A stretch of 64,000 nucleotides of DNA from Tenacibaculum larymnensis (GCF_028829235.1 NZ_JAIWJY010000008.1:109194-173193); one strand, 5' to 3'. Positions 6,976-17,526 are shown, counted from the first letter of the stretch. The notes: generated by a model not told the origin, from the letters alone. Translations and numbers: made by a program.

Positions 6976-8652
6976 ATGGAACTAAACAAATTTAGTAAAC
7001 AAGTAACACAAGATGATACACAGCCTGCTGCACAAGCAATGTTGCATGCCATAGGGTTATCAAAAGCAGATTTAGAAAAACCGTTGGTAGGAATAGCAAG
7101 TACAGGATACGAAGGAAATCCTTGTAACATGCACCTAAACGATTTAGCGAAATTGGTAAAAGAAGGAACCGAAAACGCTGATTTAGTTGGATTGATATTT
7201 AATACCATTGGAGTTTCTGATGGAATTTCTATGGGAACTCCAGGGATGCGTTATTCACTACCATCACGTGATGTAATTGCCGATTCTATGGAAACCGTAG
7301 TGCAAGCAATGTCGTATGACGGACTGGTAACCGTAGTAGGATGTGATAAAAACATGCCAGGAGCATTAATGGCAATGTTGCGTTTAAATCGCCCTTCTGT
7401 TTTAGTGTACGGAGGAACCATTGCTTCAGGGTGTCATGAAGGAAAAAAATTAGATGTGGTATCTGCCTTTGAGGCATGGGGAGAGAAAGTTGCAGGAACA
7501 ATTACTAAAAAAGAATATCAAAGTGTGATTGAAAAAGCATGTCCAGGAGCAGGTGCTTGTGGAGGAATGTATACCGCAAATACTATGGCATCAGCTATTG
7601 AAGCGCTAGGTATGAGTTTACCTTACAATTCTTCCAATCCAGCAATTAGTGATAACAAAGAACAAGAATGTGTTAAGGCAGGAGAAGCATTACGTGTATT
7701 ACTAGAAAAAGATATCAAACCATCAGATATCGTTACTAAAAAATCTTTAGAAAATGCGGTACGATTGGTAACAGTAATGGGAGGTTCAACTAATGCAGTA
7801 CTACACTTTTTAGCGATAGCAAGAGCAGCAGGAGTGAAGTTTACCTTAGAAGATTTTCAACGTATTTCTGATGAAACGCCATTCTTAGCCGATTTAAAAC
7901 CTAGTGGAAAATATTTAATGGAAGATGTACATAAAGTAGGAGGAACACCTGCAGTTTTAAAATATCTACTAGAAAAAGGATTGTTACATGGTGATTGTTT
8001 AACTGTAACAGGTAAAACATTAGCTGAAAATTTAGCTACGGTTCCGAGTTTAACAGAAGGGCAAGATGTAATTAAACCTACTGAGCAACCTATTAAAGCT
8101 ACAGGTCATCTACGAATGCTTTATGGGAACTTAGCTAAAGAAGGTTCAGTAGCAAAAATAACAGGAAAAGAAGGATTGTATTTTTCTGGAAAGGCAAAAG
8201 TATTTGAAGGAGAATATGAAGCGAATGACGGCATACGAGATGGAAAAGTAAAAAAAGGAGATGTGGTTGTAATTCGTTATGAAGGTCCTAAAGGAGGTCC
8301 TGGAATGCCAGAAATGCTGAAACCAACAGCAGCTATTATGGGAGTAGGGTTAGGTAAAGAGGTTGCTCTAATTACCGATGGTCGTTTCTCAGGAGGAACT
8401 CACGGATTTGTAGTAGGGCATATTACACCAGAAGCACAAGAAGGAGGTGTAATTGCTTTGGTAAAAGATGGCGATACCATAACCATCAATGCAGAAACCA
8501 ATACAATAAACCTAGTTGTTTCTGAAGAAGAATTAGCAAAGAGAAAACAAGAATGGATTGCTCCTCCTTTAAAGGTAAAAAGAGGAGTACTATATAAATA
8601 TGCAAGAACAGTAGCATCAGCATCTAACGGATGTGTAACCGATGAATTTTAA
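6976..8652 (+). CDS. ilvD: Dihydroxyacid dehydratase
   Basis: A 558-residue iron-sulfur dehydratase for the third common step of Ile and Val synthesis. Cluster cysteines C50 (EGNPCN), C123 (GCDKNMPGA, next to the catalytic Lys-Asp pair) and C195 ([12 protein letters not shown]) are all present. The length is normal. It follows ilvE directly, and a 165-base gap with two small GC-rich hairpins (about 8655-8695) separates it from ilvB. The ATG shares no overlap with ilvE but is close enough for coupling. Confidence 0.96.
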   Translation: MELNKFSKQVTQDDTQPAAQAMLHAIGLSKADLEKPLVGIASTGYEGNPCNMHLNDLAKLVKEGTENADLVGLIFNTIGVSDGISMGTPGMRYSLPSRDVIADSMETVVQAMSYDGLVTVVGCDKNMPGALMAMLRLNRPSVLVYGGTIASGCHEGKKLDVVSAFEAWGEKVAGTITKKEYQSVIEKACPGAGACGGMYTANTMASAIEALGMSLPYNSSNPAISDNKEQECVKAGEALRVLLEKDIKPSDIVTKKSLENAVRLVTVMGGSTNAVLHFLAIARAAGVKFTLEDFQRISDETPFLADLKPSGKYLMEDVHKVGGTPAVLKYLLEKGLLHGDCLTVTGKTLAENLATVPSLTEGQDVIKPTEQPIKATGHLRMLYGNLAKEGSVAKITGKEGLYFSGKAKVFEGEYEANDGIRDGKVKKGDVVVIRYEGPKGGPGMPEMLKPTAAIMGVGLGKEVALITDGRFSGGTHGFVVGHITPEAQEGGVIALVKDGDTITINAETNTINLVVSEEELAKRKQEWIAPPLKVKRGVLYKYARTVASASNGCVTDEF

Positions 8653-8817
8653 TCGCAGGGCGATAGCCAGAGGGTTGACCTCCTGAGGCTTGCCTAAAAG
8701 TGTTTGATTTTTAGAAAAAGACATGAGAATTAAGATTCAATACTACATCTAGTAGTCTTAAAAATTAAATAAAATAACTAAGCATATAGCTAAAAGCTAA
8801 AGCATAAAGCTGAGTTT

Positions 8818-10551
8818 ATGGAAACAAAAACGAAACAACAAACAGAACAAGAAACAACACAAAAAGTAACTATTACAGGTGCAGAAGCTGTAATCAAATG
8901 TTTACTAGCTGAAGGAGTCGATTTGTTATACGGATACCCTGGTGGTGCAATCATGCCAGTTTATGATGAACTGTATAAATATCAAGATAAACTACATCAC
9001 GTATTAACACGTCACGAGCAAGGAGCCACACATGCAGCACAAGGATATGCAAGAGCTACAGGTAAAGTTGGCGTTGCCATGGCAACTTCGGGTCCGGGAG
9101 CTACGAATTTAATTACAGGTATTGCTGATGCACAGATAGATTCTACACCAATGGTATGCATAACAGGACAGGTAGGAGCGCATTTATTAGGTTCTGATGC
9201 TTTTCAAGAAACGGATATCGTAGGAATTTCAACTCCTGTTACAAAGTGGAATTATCAGATAACGAAAGCAAGCGAGATACCAGAAGTGATGGCGAAAGCA
9301 TTTTACATTGCTCGCTCAGGAAGACCAGGACCTGTATTGGTAGACATTACTAAAAATGCTCAATTTGAAGAATTTGATTTTGAATACAAAAAATGTACTT
9401 CGGTTCGTAGTTATCAACCTGTTCCAAATATGGATATGCAAAGTGTTGAAGCAGCAGTTGAGTTAATTAACAATGCAGAAAGACCATTTGTAGTTTGGGG
9501 GCAAGGAGTAATACTTGGAGAAGCAGAAGAAGAATTTAAAGCGTTTATAGAAAAAGCAGGAATTCCATCAGCAAGTACTTTGTTAGGTTTATCTGCTTTA
9601 CCAACAAAACACCCGCTACATGTTGGTATGGTAGGAATGCATGGTAATTATAGTTCAAATAAACTCACCAATGAATGTGATGTGTTAATTGCCATAGGAA
9701 TGCGTTTTGACGATCGTGTAACAGGAAATTTAAACAGTTATGCGAAGCAAGCAAAAGTGATACATTTTGAAATAGACCCTGCAGAAGTTGATAAAAATGT
9801 AAAAACAGATGTAGCTGTTTTAGGAAATGTAAAAGAAACTTTAGCATCAGCACTTCCTCTTTTGGAAGAAAATTCACACAAAGAATGGTTACAAGAGTTT
9901 AGAAATTTAGATGCGGTAGAATTTGATAATGTCATAAAAAACGACCTGTTTCCAACCAAAGATGGTTTAACAATGGGAGAGGTTATCAAACAAATCAATG
10001 AAGCTTCTGAAGGTAAAGCTATTGTAGTAACTGATGTAGGACAGCATCAAATGATAGCAAGTCGTTATGCTGAATTCAACCAAACTAAAAGTAGCATTAC
10101 TTCTGGCGGATTGGGAACCATGGGATTTGCCCTGCCTGCAGCAATTGGTGCAAAAATGGGAGCTTCAGAACGTGAAGTTGTAGCTGTGATTGGTGATGGT
10201 GGTTATCAAATGACGATTCAAGAGCTTGGAACAATTTTACAAACGAAAGCAGCTGTTAAAATTGTAGTACTGAATAATGAATTCTTGGGTATGGTACGTC
10301 AGTGGCAACAGTTGTTTTTTGACAAACGATATGCTTCAACAGTAATGACAAACCCTGACTTTGTATCAATTGCTAAAGGGTATCATATGGCAGCGAATAA
10401 AGTAACTAAAAGAGAAGATTTAGCAACAGCTGTTCAAGAAATGATACAATCTAAAGAAGCTTATTTCTTAGAGGTTTGCGTAGAGAAAGAAGATAATGTA
10501 TTTCCAATGATTCCAACTGGAGCATCAGTATCTGATGTTCGATTAAAATAA
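8818..10551 (+). CDS. ilvB: Acetolactate synthase, large (catalytic) subunit
   Basis: A 577-residue thiamine-diphosphate enzyme. The catalytic Glu67 is in LTRHEQGATHAAQGYARA. The FAD-binding middle region and the diphosphate motif GDGGYQMTIQEL (459 on) ending at NNEFLGMVRQW are complete. The first 17 residues are a polar extension rich in Gln, Thr and Lys. It pairs with the small subunit 6 bases downstream. The ATG at 8818 is preceded by three near-identical AAGC-rich stretches (about 8785-8812) of no known role. Confidence 0.96.
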   Translation: METKTKQQTEQETTQKVTITGAEAVIKCLLAEGVDLLYGYPGGAIMPVYDELYKYQDKLHHVLTRHEQGATHAAQGYARATGKVGVAMATSGPGATNLITGIADAQIDSTPMVCITGQVGAHLLGSDAFQETDIVGISTPVTKWNYQITKASEIPEVMAKAFYIARSGRPGPVLVDITKNAQFEEFDFEYKKCTSVRSYQPVPNMDMQSVEAAVELINNAERPFVVWGQGVILGEAEEEFKAFIEKAGIPSASTLLGLSALPTKHPLHVGMVGMHGNYSSNKLTNECDVLIAIGMRFDDRVTGNLNSYAKQAKVIHFEIDPAEVDKNVKTDVAVLGNVKETLASALPLLEENSHKEWLQEFRNLDAVEFDNVIKNDLFPTKDGLTMGEVIKQINEASEGKAIVVTDVGQHQMIASRYAEFNQTKSSITSGGLGTMGFALPAAIGAKMGASEREVVAVIGDGGYQMTIQELGTILQTKAAVKIVVLNNEFLGMVRQWQQLFFDKRYASTVMTNPDFVSIAKGYHMAANKVTKREDLATAVQEMIQSKEAYFLEVCVEKEDNVFPMIPTGASVSDVRLK

Positions 10552-10557
10552 TAAAAT

Positions 10558-11085
10558 ATGAGTACAAAAAACACCTATACGGTTTCTATTTATACAGAAA
10601 ATAATATTGGATTATTGAATAGAATATCAGCAATATTTCAACGAAGACACATTAACATAGAAAGTATTAATAGCTCTTCCTCAGAAATAAAAAGTGTTTC
10701 TAGAATTACACTTTTAGTAAAGATTACTGAAGAGCAAATGAAAAAAATTATCGGGCAGATAGAAAAACAAGTGGAAGTAATTAAAGCTTTTTACCATACA
10801 GATGAAGAAACTGTGTATCAAGAATCGTGTTTGTTTAAACTGAGTACAGACTTATTGACCGATAACGATGATATCCAAACAATTATCAATCAAAGTAAAT
10901 CAAGAGTCATTAATGTGAACAAAAACTTTTTTGTTCTTGAGAAATCAGGAAGTAAAGAAGAGGTAGAAGAACTCTATCATATTTTAGACAAACATGGTAT
11001 TAAGCAATTTGTTCGTTCAGGAAGAATTGCCATTACGAAAGAAGAAATGCCAGTATCAAAACTATTACAATTAATAACAGCATAA
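10558..11085 (+). CDS. ilvN: Acetolactate synthase, small (regulatory) subunit
   Basis: A 175-residue regulatory subunit with an N-terminal ACT domain (about 5-75, starting YTVSIYTENNIGLLNRIS) that normally binds the feedback inhibitor valine, and a second ACT-like half after residue 80. It lies 6 bases after ilvB and 19 before ilvC. Its length is in the usual range for this subunit. Confidence 0.93.
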   Translation: MSTKNTYTVSIYTENNIGLLNRISAIFQRRHINIESINSSSSEIKSVSRITLLVKITEEQMKKIIGQIEKQVEVIKAFYHTDEETVYQESCLFKLSTDLLTDNDDIQTIINQSKSRVINVNKNFFVLEKSGSKEEVEELYHILDKHGIKQFVRSGRIAITKEEMPVSKLLQLITA

Positions 11086-11104
11086 ATAAACAACACAAAT
11101 AAAA

Positions 11105-12607
11105 ATGAAAAATTATTTCAACCAATTATCATTAAGAGAGCAATTAGAACAATTAGGAAAATGTAGATTTATGAATGCTGATGAGTTTTCAGACGGAACA
11201 GCAGCATTAGAAGGTAAAAAAGTGGTAATTGTAGGATGTGGAGCACAAGGATTGAATCAAGGATTAAATATGCGCGATTCTGGTTTAGATATTTCATACG
11301 CATTACGTGAAGCAGCAATTAAAGAACAACGTCAATCGTATAAAAATGCAACTGAACACGGTTTTACAGTAGGAACGTATGAAGAGCTAATTCCAACTGC
11401 CGATTTGGTATGTAATTTAACACCAGACAAACAACATACGCAGGTAGTAAATGCTGTAATGCCATTAATGAAATCAGGAGCAACTTTATCATACTCTCAC
11501 GGATTTAATATTGTCGAAGAAGGTATGCAAGTACGTAAGGATTTAACAGTAATTATGGTAGCCCCTAAGTGTCCTGGAACAGAGGTAAGAGAAGAATACA
11601 AACGCGGATTCGGAGTTCCTACTTTAATTGCAGTACATCCTGAAAATAACCCAGAAAATAAAGGGTTAGCACAAGCAAAAGCCTATGCATTTGCTACAGG
11701 AGGTCATAAAGCAGGTGTGTTAGAATCATCATTTGTTGCTGAGGTAAAATCAGACTTAATGGGAGAGCAAACCATTTTATGTGGGGTGTTACAAACAGGA
11801 TCTATCTTATCATTCAATAAAATGGTTGAAGAAGGAGTAGAACCAACGTACGCCTCTAAATTAATTCAATACGGATGGGAAACCATTACAGAAGCATTAA
11901 AACATGGAGGAATTACCAATATGATGGATCGTTTATCGAATCCTGCAAAAATTAAAGCCTACCAACTTTCCGAAGAATTAAAAGAGGTACTAGAGCCTTT
12001 GTTTAATAAACACATGGATGATATTATGTCTGGTCATTTTTCAAAAACGATGATGGAAGATTGGGCGAATGACGATGTAAATTTACTAACATGGCGAGCA
12101 GCGACAGGAGAAACTCAGTTTGAAAAAACAGCGGCAACTTCCGAAGAAATTTTAGATCAAGAGTATTTTGATAAAGGAACTTTGTTAGTAGCTTTTGTAA
12201 AAGCAGGAGTAGAATTAGCCTTTGAAACCATGGTGAAATCAGGAATCATTTCTGCATCGGCTTATTACGAATCACTACATGAGTTACCACTAATAGCAAA
12301 CACTGTTGCTCGTAAGAAATTATTTGAAATGAACAGAATTATTTCTGATACTGCTGAATACGGATGTTATTTATTTGACCATGCAGCGAAACCGTTGTTG
12401 ACTGATTTTATGAAACAAGTAAGTACTGATGTTATTGGAAAAGAGTACAGCACTTCCAATGAAGTAGATAATCTAGAGTTAATTAAAGTGAATAAAGCAA
12501 TTCGTAATCATCCTATTGAAGAAGTAGGTGCAGAGTTGCGAGAGGCTATGACTGCAATGAAAGTAATCAAAACAAGCGTCAATCAAGAAGAACCTGTTTT
12601 AGCATAA
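11105..12607 (+). CDS. ilvC: Ketol-acid reductoisomerase, class II (long form)
   Basis: A 500-residue enzyme that isomerises and reduces acetolactate and acetohydroxybutyrate. The Rossmann motif GCGAQG (44-49) is followed by a long loop. At about 500 rather than 330 residues it is the class II form with the duplicated helical knotted domain, as in Escherichia coli. The [13 protein letters not shown] and [10 protein letters not shown] segments carry Mg-binding acidic residues of the family. It lies in the middle of the operon, 4 bases before ilvA. Confidence 0.95.
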   Translation: MKNYFNQLSLREQLEQLGKCRFMNADEFSDGTAALEGKKVVIVGCGAQGLNQGLNMRDSGLDISYALREAAIKEQRQSYKNATEHGFTVGTYEELIPTADLVCNLTPDKQHTQVVNAVMPLMKSGATLSYSHGFNIVEEGMQVRKDLTVIMVAPKCPGTEVREEYKRGFGVPTLIAVHPENNPENKGLAQAKAYAFATGGHKAGVLESSFVAEVKSDLMGEQTILCGVLQTGSILSFNKMVEEGVEPTYASKLIQYGWETITEALKHGGITNMMDRLSNPAKIKAYQLSEELKEVLEPLFNKHMDDIMSGHFSKTMMEDWANDDVNLLTWRAATGETQFEKTAATSEEILDQEYFDKGTLLVAFVKAGVELAFETMVKSGIISASAYYESLHELPLIANTVARKKLFEMNRIISDTAEYGCYLFDHAAKPLLTDFMKQVSTDVIGKEYSTSNEVDNLELIKVNKAIRNHPIEEVGAELREAMTAMKVIKTSVNQEEPVLA

Positions 12608-12611
12608 CACT

Positions 12612-13877
12612 ATGGAAGTTCAAAAAGAAACTTATTTTCCAAAATTAGAAGCAATACAACAAGCTGCTGCGACTTTACAAGAAGTCGTAGCAGTTACTCC
12701 GTTGCAAGAAAATTTTAACTTGTCACAACAATTCAATGCTAATATCTTTTTAAAGAGAGAAGATTTGCAGCAAGTCCGTTCATATAAAATTAGAGGGGCT
12801 TATAATAAAATTAGTTCCTTAACGGAAGATGAATTAGTAAACGGAATTGTATGTGCTAGTGCAGGAAATCATGCACAAGGTGTTGCTTTGGCGTGTAGAA
12901 AAAAAGAAATTTATGGTACTATCTACATGCCAGCACCTACACCAAAACAAAAGGTAGAACAAGTAAAAATGTTTGGGGGCGATTTTGTAGATATTCAATT
13001 AATAGGAGATACATTTGATGATGCTTACAAGGCAGCAAAACTTTTATGCGATAGTTTGCAAAAAACATTTGTACATCCGTTTGATGATGAAAAAATTATA
13101 GAAGGACAAGCAACCGTTGGTTTAGAAATTTTAGAGCAATCACAACAACCTATTGACTATGTTTTTGTACCTGTTGGTGGTGGTGGATTGGCCTCTGGTT
13201 TATCAAGTGTTTTTAAGTTACTGTCCCCAAAAACAAAGATTATAGGAGTAGAGCCAGCAGGAGCACCTTCTATGAAAAAATCGTTAGAGGAAAATAACAA
13301 TATTAAGCTTGATAGTATTGATAAGTTTGTAGATGGTGCAGCAGTTCAGCAAGTAGGAGAGTTAACCTACAGAATTTGTCAAGAAAATTTATCGGATATG
13401 ATAACTGTTCCTGAAGGAAAAGTGTGTCAAACGATATTAGAAATGTATAATAAAGAAGCCATTGTAGTAGAGCCTGCAGGAGCTTTGACTATAAGTGCAC
13501 TTGATTTTTATCAAGAAGAATTAAAAGGTAAAAATGTAGTTTGTGTTATTAGCGGAAGTAACAACGATATTACTCGTACTGCCGAAATAAAAGAACGTGC
13601 ATTGTTATATGGCAAATTGAAGCATTATTTCATTGTTCGTTTTCCACAACGTGCTGGAGCTTTAAGAGAGTTTGTAGCTGAGGTATTGGGAGAGAATGAT
13701 GACATCACTTTTTTTGAATATTCTAAAAAAACCAATAGAGAAAACGGACCAGCTGTAGTAGGTATAGAATTAGAAAAGAAAGAAGATTTACAACCTTTAA
13801 TTCGTAGAATGAAAGAGCGTAGTTTTTATGGTGAATATTTAAATGATAAACCTAATTTATTTGAATTCTTAGTGTAG
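12612..13877 (+). CDS. ilvA: Threonine dehydratase (biosynthetic)
   Basis: A 421-residue PLP enzyme that deaminates threonine to 2-oxobutyrate, the entry to isoleucine. Lys59 in VRSYKIRGAYN is the Schiff-base lysine; GGGGLASG binds the PLP phosphate. A single C-terminal ACT-like regulatory domain (about 335-421) ends in FLV, shorter than the two-domain E. coli enzyme. It closes the ilvE-D-B-N-C-A operon. Confidence 0.93.
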   Translation: MEVQKETYFPKLEAIQQAAATLQEVVAVTPLQENFNLSQQFNANIFLKREDLQQVRSYKIRGAYNKISSLTEDELVNGIVCASAGNHAQGVALACRKKEIYGTIYMPAPTPKQKVEQVKMFGGDFVDIQLIGDTFDDAYKAAKLLCDSLQKTFVHPFDDEKIIEGQATVGLEILEQSQQPIDYVFVPVGGGGLASGLSSVFKLLSPKTKIIGVEPAGAPSMKKSLEENNNIKLDSIDKFVDGAAVQQVGELTYRICQENLSDMITVPEGKVCQTILEMYNKEAIVVEPAGALTISALDFYQEELKGKNVVCVISGSNNDITRTAEIKERALLYGKLKHYFIVRFPQRAGALREFVAEVLGENDDITFFEYSKKTNRENGPAVVGIELEKKEDLQPLIRRMKERSFYGEYLNDKPNLFEFLV

Positions 13878-13900
13878 TATTAATGAGATTGTCTAAGATA

Positions 13901-13987
13901 AAATGTCATTCCGAACGAGGGACGAGGAGGAATCTCTTAAAAACGAGTAACAAACAAAAGATTTCTCCCTTGGGTCGAAATGACGTT
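13901..13987. repeat. Interspersed inverted repeat between ilvA and the convergent ychJ-like gene
   Basis: GTCATTCCGAACGAGGGACGAGG.. and ..TTTCTCCCTTGGGTCGAAATGAC are imperfect reverse complements flanking about 25 AT-rich bases. This pair is a common flavobacterial interspersed element found near gene ends. It probably folds as a long hairpin in transcripts from either side and may serve as terminator for both; no clean T-run follows. Confidence 0.6.
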
Positions 13988-13997
13988 TTCGACAGTC

Positions 13998-14363
13998 TTA
14001 TTTTTGACCAAGATACACCCAATGGTCATTCTCTTTACAAAAAAGAGAGTTTTCATGGATAACATCGATATTGCCATTTTCCATAAAAAAAGCCTTAAAC
14101 TCAACAGTAGTTTCTGTTGTGTGCAACACCTCTAGTTTTATCCAGTTAACAGATTTTGTCCAAGCTAAAATTTCTTTCTTTTCTCTTTTGGAAGGTCTGG
14201 TATTACTATGGTGACTTTTTTGTAGATAATCGATATTAGCTAGTGCAAAAGCGCTGTATCTTGAACGCATTAAAGCTTCAGCTGAGGTAACTGAATGAAT
14301 GTTTTGATGTGCTTTTTGACAGCAATCACTGTATTTTTTATTTGGATTACAAGGGCATTGCAT
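13998..14363 (-). CDS. YchJ-like (UPF0225) zinc-binding protein with SEC-C-type motif
   Basis: A 121-residue protein. The start MQCPCNPNKKYSDCC has the CPC...CC metal-binding cluster of the SEC-C/YchJ group, followed by the family stretch SAEALMRSRYSAFAL (28-42) and an NTF2-like beta region ending GNIDVIHENSLF. The molecular role of this family is not established. It is monocistronic, convergent with ilvA, and has its own promoter at 14382-14411. Confidence 0.85.
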   Translation of the reverse strand: MQCPCNPNKKYSDCCQKAHQNIHSVTSAEALMRSRYSAFALANIDYLQKSHHSNTRPSKREKKEILAWTKSVNWIKLEVLHTTETTVEFKAFFMENGNIDVIHENSLFCKENDHWVYLGQK

Positions 14364-14381
14364 AGCTTAAAAGATTTGTTT

Positions 14382-14411
14382 CAAAAGTAGGTGAAAAAAG
14401 TAAAAAATCAA
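14382..14411 (-). promoter_or_regulatory. Promoter of the ychJ-like gene
   Basis: On the minus strand TTG (14411-14409), 19 bases, then TACTTTTG (14389-14382). This is a full match to the Bacteroidota TTG / TAnnTTTG pattern. The -7 box ends 18 bases before the ATG at 14363. Confidence 0.65.
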
Positions 14412-14480
14412 TTCGTCTATAGTAAAACGCATTTCATCTATAGATAAATAGTTCTTTATCAAAGAAAAAAACCATAACTT

Positions 14481-14488
14481 TAGATTTG
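14481..14488 (+). promoter_or_regulatory. Promoter -7 box of the H-NOX cluster
   Basis: TAGATTTG is an exact TAnnTTTG box, 36 bases before the first start codon of the cluster. The -33 region shows no clear TTG. Confidence 0.55.
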
Positions 14489-14524
14489 ATTTATTTTTAT
14501 CAAGTTAGTTTTTAATCTAAGATT

Positions 14525-14929
14525 TTGAATAAAAAAATAAAAATACTTTTAATAGAAGATGATAAGATAGAGGTGCTTAAGTTTAATAGAGCTATTACTC
14601 CTGTTTTAGAAAATCATATAATTACACAAGCTAATAATGGAAAAGAAGCCTTATCTTTATTGGAAAAAGATTTACCAAATATAATTTTATTAGATTTGAA
14701 TATGCCTGATACTAACGGGATTGAGTTTTTATCTATTCTAAAAAATGATGAAAAGTTAAAACATATTCCTACCATAGTACTAACAACATCAGATAATGAT
14801 AAAGACATTACAGAATGTTATAGATTGGGAATAGCAGGATATGTTTTAAAGCCTTTAAAGTATCAAGATTATGAAAAAAAAATAGGAACAATAATAGGGT
14901 ATTGGAGCCTTAATGAATTTAAAAAATAA
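14525..14929 (+). CDS. CheY-like single-domain response regulator
   Basis: A 134-residue receiver domain without output domain. The acidic pocket (IEDD, residues 10-13), phospho-acceptor Asp57 in LLDLNMP, TTSD after strand four and Lys109 in LKP are all present. The start is a TTG; no ATG exists before the receiver fold begins, so TTG is accepted. It is 3 bases ahead of the H-NOX gene and probably takes phosphate from the kinase or Hpt protein of this cluster. Confidence 0.92.
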   Translation: MNKKIKILLIEDDKIEVLKFNRAITPVLENHIITQANNGKEALSLLEKDLPNIILLDLNMPDTNGIEFLSILKNDEKLKHIPTIVLTTSDNDKDITECYRLGIAGYVLKPLKYQDYEKKIGTIIGYWSLNEFKK

Positions 14930-14932
14930 AAT

Positions 14933-15472
14933 ATGAAAGGGATTGTTTTTACAGAGTTCTTGGATTTAGTTGAAGATAAATTTGGTATCGAAATGGTAGA
15001 TAAAATTATAGAACAATCTGAGTTAGATTCTGGTGGAGTATACACTGCTATTGGTACATACAAATTTTCTGAAATGCTACAATTATTAGAGAATTTGAGT
15101 AATAATACAGGAGTTTCAATAGATGATTTGTTGTTAGTATACGCAGAACATTTCTTTTCAGTGATAGAAGACAGTTATCCCGGACTTTTAGCTACATATA
15201 ATGATCCTATAGAGATGCTGTCATCTATTGAAGACCATATTCATGTAGAAGTAAAAAAGATTTATCCAGATGCAGAATTACCAACATTTCTTGTTGAAGA
15301 GAAAAGCGAAAATTCACTTGTAATGCTATATAAATCAAGTAGAGCAATGCATCATTTTGGATTAGGTTTAATGAATAAAACGTTTGAACATTTTAATAGT
15401 TCAGCAGAAATTATTTTAGAAAAAATTAAAAATGACGGAACTGAAGTAAGGTTTATTATCAATAAAAATTAG
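14933..15472 (+). CDS. H-NOX haem nitric oxide/oxygen-binding sensor
   Basis: A 179-residue H-NOX protein (HNOB family). The proximal haem ligand is His104 in HIHVEVKKIYPDAELP, and the YxSxR haem-propionate motif is Y133-K-S-S-R137. Length fits the single-domain bacterial type. Such proteins bind NO and change the activity of a partner histidine kinase; the kinase gene overlaps its stop by one base. The distal-pocket H-bonding Tyr of O2-binding members cannot be placed by eye, so NO selectivity is inferred from the kinase context. Confidence 0.93.
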   Translation: MKGIVFTEFLDLVEDKFGIEMVDKIIEQSELDSGGVYTAIGTYKFSEMLQLLENLSNNTGVSIDDLLLVYAEHFFSVIEDSYPGLLATYNDPIEMLSSIEDHIHVEVKKIYPDAELPTFLVEEKSENSLVMLYKSSRAMHHFGLGLMNKTFEHFNSSAEIILEKIKNDGTEVRFIINKN

Positions 15473-17196
15473 TGAGTATAAAAGAAATAGAAATACTACA
15501 AAGAGCGCTAGAAAGACAAAAAAAAGCTAGAAAACAAGCGGAGAAAATACTAGAAGAAAAATCGTTAGAATTATTTAATATTTCTCAAGAGCTAAAGGTA
15601 GTTAATGAACAATTAGAAGACCTTTTAGATGAGAAAGATTCGCAATTAAAAGGAATTTTTGAAAATATTAATGATGCTTATCTAGTAATGGATATTAATG
15701 GTAATGTGTTAAAAATGAACGATGTTGCCGTAGAGTTATTTGGTTTTGATGTAAATGAAGAAGATGTAAATGTTGTAAGCCTTATTTATCCTGAACAAGA
15801 AGATTATGATTATGCGATGAATTCTTACGCACAATTATTAAAAAAAGGATACTTCACCAATTATGTAGCTAGAGTTATTACTAAAAAAGAAGAAGTAAAA
15901 TGGGTAAATATTAACTCAAGCGTAGTTTTTGATAAAAATAATACTCCAATAGCTGCACAAGGAATTATTAGAGATATAACTAACCAAAGAAAAGAACGAC
16001 AAGTAATTGAAGTTATAAATAACACAGCCAAATCAATTTTAGGTAAAGAAGATATCTATGAAATAGCATGGGAAGTATCAAACAGCGTTGCTAATTATTT
16101 AAATACTGACGATTGTGTTGTTTACTTAGTAAATGAGAAGAGAAAACAATTAGAATTAATAGCATCATTTGATAAAAGAGAAAGAGAGAGCAAAGAAATT
16201 TACGAAAAAATGCGATTACCTTTTGAAAAAGGTGTGGTTGGAAGCGTAGCAAAATCAGGTGTTTCAGAAATTATAGATAATACAAGTTTAGATGATAGAT
16301 ACGTGGTTTATATTACCCCAAAACTGTCAGAATTAACAGTACCTATAAAGAATGAAGATAAGGTAATAGGAGTTATAAATGCAGAGCATCAAGAGAAAAA
16401 CTATTTTACAGAAGAGCACTTAAAAACGATAGAAGGTATTGCAGGTTTAGTATCGCTTCAGTTAAAAAGTGCAATAAACATTAAAAAACGTAAAAAAGTA
16501 GAAAAGAAAAATACTGACTTATTAAAAAAGGTAGCAAAAAGTAATCAAGAACTAGAAGAATATGCACACATAGTATCCCACGATTTAAAATCTCCTATCA
16601 GAAGTATTCATGCTTTGACCAGTTGGATTAAAACTGATAATGAAGGAGTTTTTGATGAAGCTAGTCTCCAAAATTTTGAACATATTGAAAATACTCTTGA
16701 AAAAATGGAACAACTCATTACTGATGTGCTAGAATACTCTAGTGTAGTTAATGGAGTTAAAGAAGACGATGATGTAGATTTAAATTTGCTAATTGAAGAA
16801 GTTAAGAAAGTAATATATGTGCCAAAAAACATTTCAATAAAAGTTTTACAGAAATTACCCATTATAAAAGGAGACAAAACAAAGTTTCTACAATTATTTC
16901 AAAACCTGATAAATAATGCAATTAAGTTTAACGATAAAGAAAAAGGGATTATTGAAATTGATGTAAAAGACCAAAACTCTTTTTATAAGTTTTCAATAAA
17001 GGATAATGGAATTGGTATTGAAAAAGAACACTTTGATAAAATTTTTAAAATTTTCCAATCTTTAAAAAAGTCTAAAGACTCTTCAGGGATTGGTTTGTCA
17101 ATCGTAAAAAAAATTGTAGATTTTTATAAAGGAGAAATATGGTTAGAGTCTGAAATAAATAAAGGAACAACCTTCTTTTTTACAATAAAAAAGTAA
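15472..17196 (+). CDS. H-NOX-associated sensor histidine kinase (coiled coil-PAS-GAF-HisKA-HATPase)
   Basis: A 574-residue cytoplasmic kinase; no membrane segments are visible. Residues 5-60 form a charged coiled coil, 60-172 a PAS domain, about 185-333 a GAF domain, then HisKA with phospho-His370 in VSHDLKSPIRS and a HATPase domain with the N box NLINNAIKFN and GIGIEKEHFDKIF. It starts with GTG sharing one base with the H-NOX stop, so the pair is translationally coupled. By analogy with HnoX/HnoK pairs of proteobacteria, ligand-free or NO-bound H-NOX would control autophosphorylation. There is no receiver domain in the chain; the Hpt protein follows. Confidence 0.92.
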   Translation: MSIKEIEILQRALERQKKARKQAEKILEEKSLELFNISQELKVVNEQLEDLLDEKDSQLKGIFENINDAYLVMDINGNVLKMNDVAVELFGFDVNEEDVNVVSLIYPEQEDYDYAMNSYAQLLKKGYFTNYVARVITKKEEVKWVNINSSVVFDKNNTPIAAQGIIRDITNQRKERQVIEVINNTAKSILGKEDIYEIAWEVSNSVANYLNTDDCVVYLVNEKRKQLELIASFDKRERESKEIYEKMRLPFEKGVVGSVAKSGVSEIIDNTSLDDRYVVYITPKLSELTVPIKNEDKVIGVINAEHQEKNYFTEEHLKTIEGIAGLVSLQLKSAINIKKRKKVEKKNTDLLKKVAKSNQELEEYAHIVSHDLKSPIRSIHALTSWIKTDNEGVFDEASLQNFEHIENTLEKMEQLITDVLEYSSVVNGVKEDDDVDLNLLIEEVKKVIYVPKNISIKVLQKLPIIKGDKTKFLQLFQNLINNAIKFNDKEKGIIEIDVKDQNSFYKFSIKDNGIGIEKEHFDKIFKIFQSLKKSKDSSGIGLSIVKKIVDFYKGEIWLESEINKGTTFFFTIKK

Positions 17197-17198
17197 TT

Positions 17199-17516
17199 AT
17201 GGAGCAACCAAACTTATCTTATATAAATGCACTTTCTAAAGGAGATGAGGAGTTTAAAAAACAAGTTACAGCAGTTTTAAAAGAGGAACTTTCAGGTGAA
17301 ATAGAAAGCTATTTTTTATACATTAAAAATAACGACTTTAAGAAAACTAAAGAAATTGTTCATAGAATTAAGCATAAAATGAGTATTTTAGGCTTAGAAA
17401 AAAGCTATAAAATAACCAACGAGTTTGAAAACAACCTTGCAGACAATAGCATAGAAAACAAAGAACATTTTGAAAGTGTATTGCCTGTAATGCTTGCTTT
17501 TTTAAAGGAACTTTAA
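17199..17516 (+). CDS. Hpt domain phosphotransfer protein
   Basis: A 105-residue all-helical protein. IVHRIKHKMSILG places the phospho-acceptor His55 with Lys58 in the Hpt pattern HxxK. It is 2 bases after the kinase. It would pass phosphate between the CheY-like and LytTR receivers of the cluster. Confidence 0.85.
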   Translation: MEQPNLSYINALSKGDEEFKKQVTAVLKEELSGEIESYFLYIKNNDFKKTKEIVHRIKHKMSILGLEKSYKITNEFENNLADNSIENKEHFESVLPVMLAFLKEL

Positions 17517-17526
17517 AAGATTAACT

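Noticed and set aside
8655..8700. GC-rich pair of small hairpins between ilvD and ilvB as a riboswitch
   Set aside because: The stems are 3-4 pairs long with no T-run or known motif; too weak to support.
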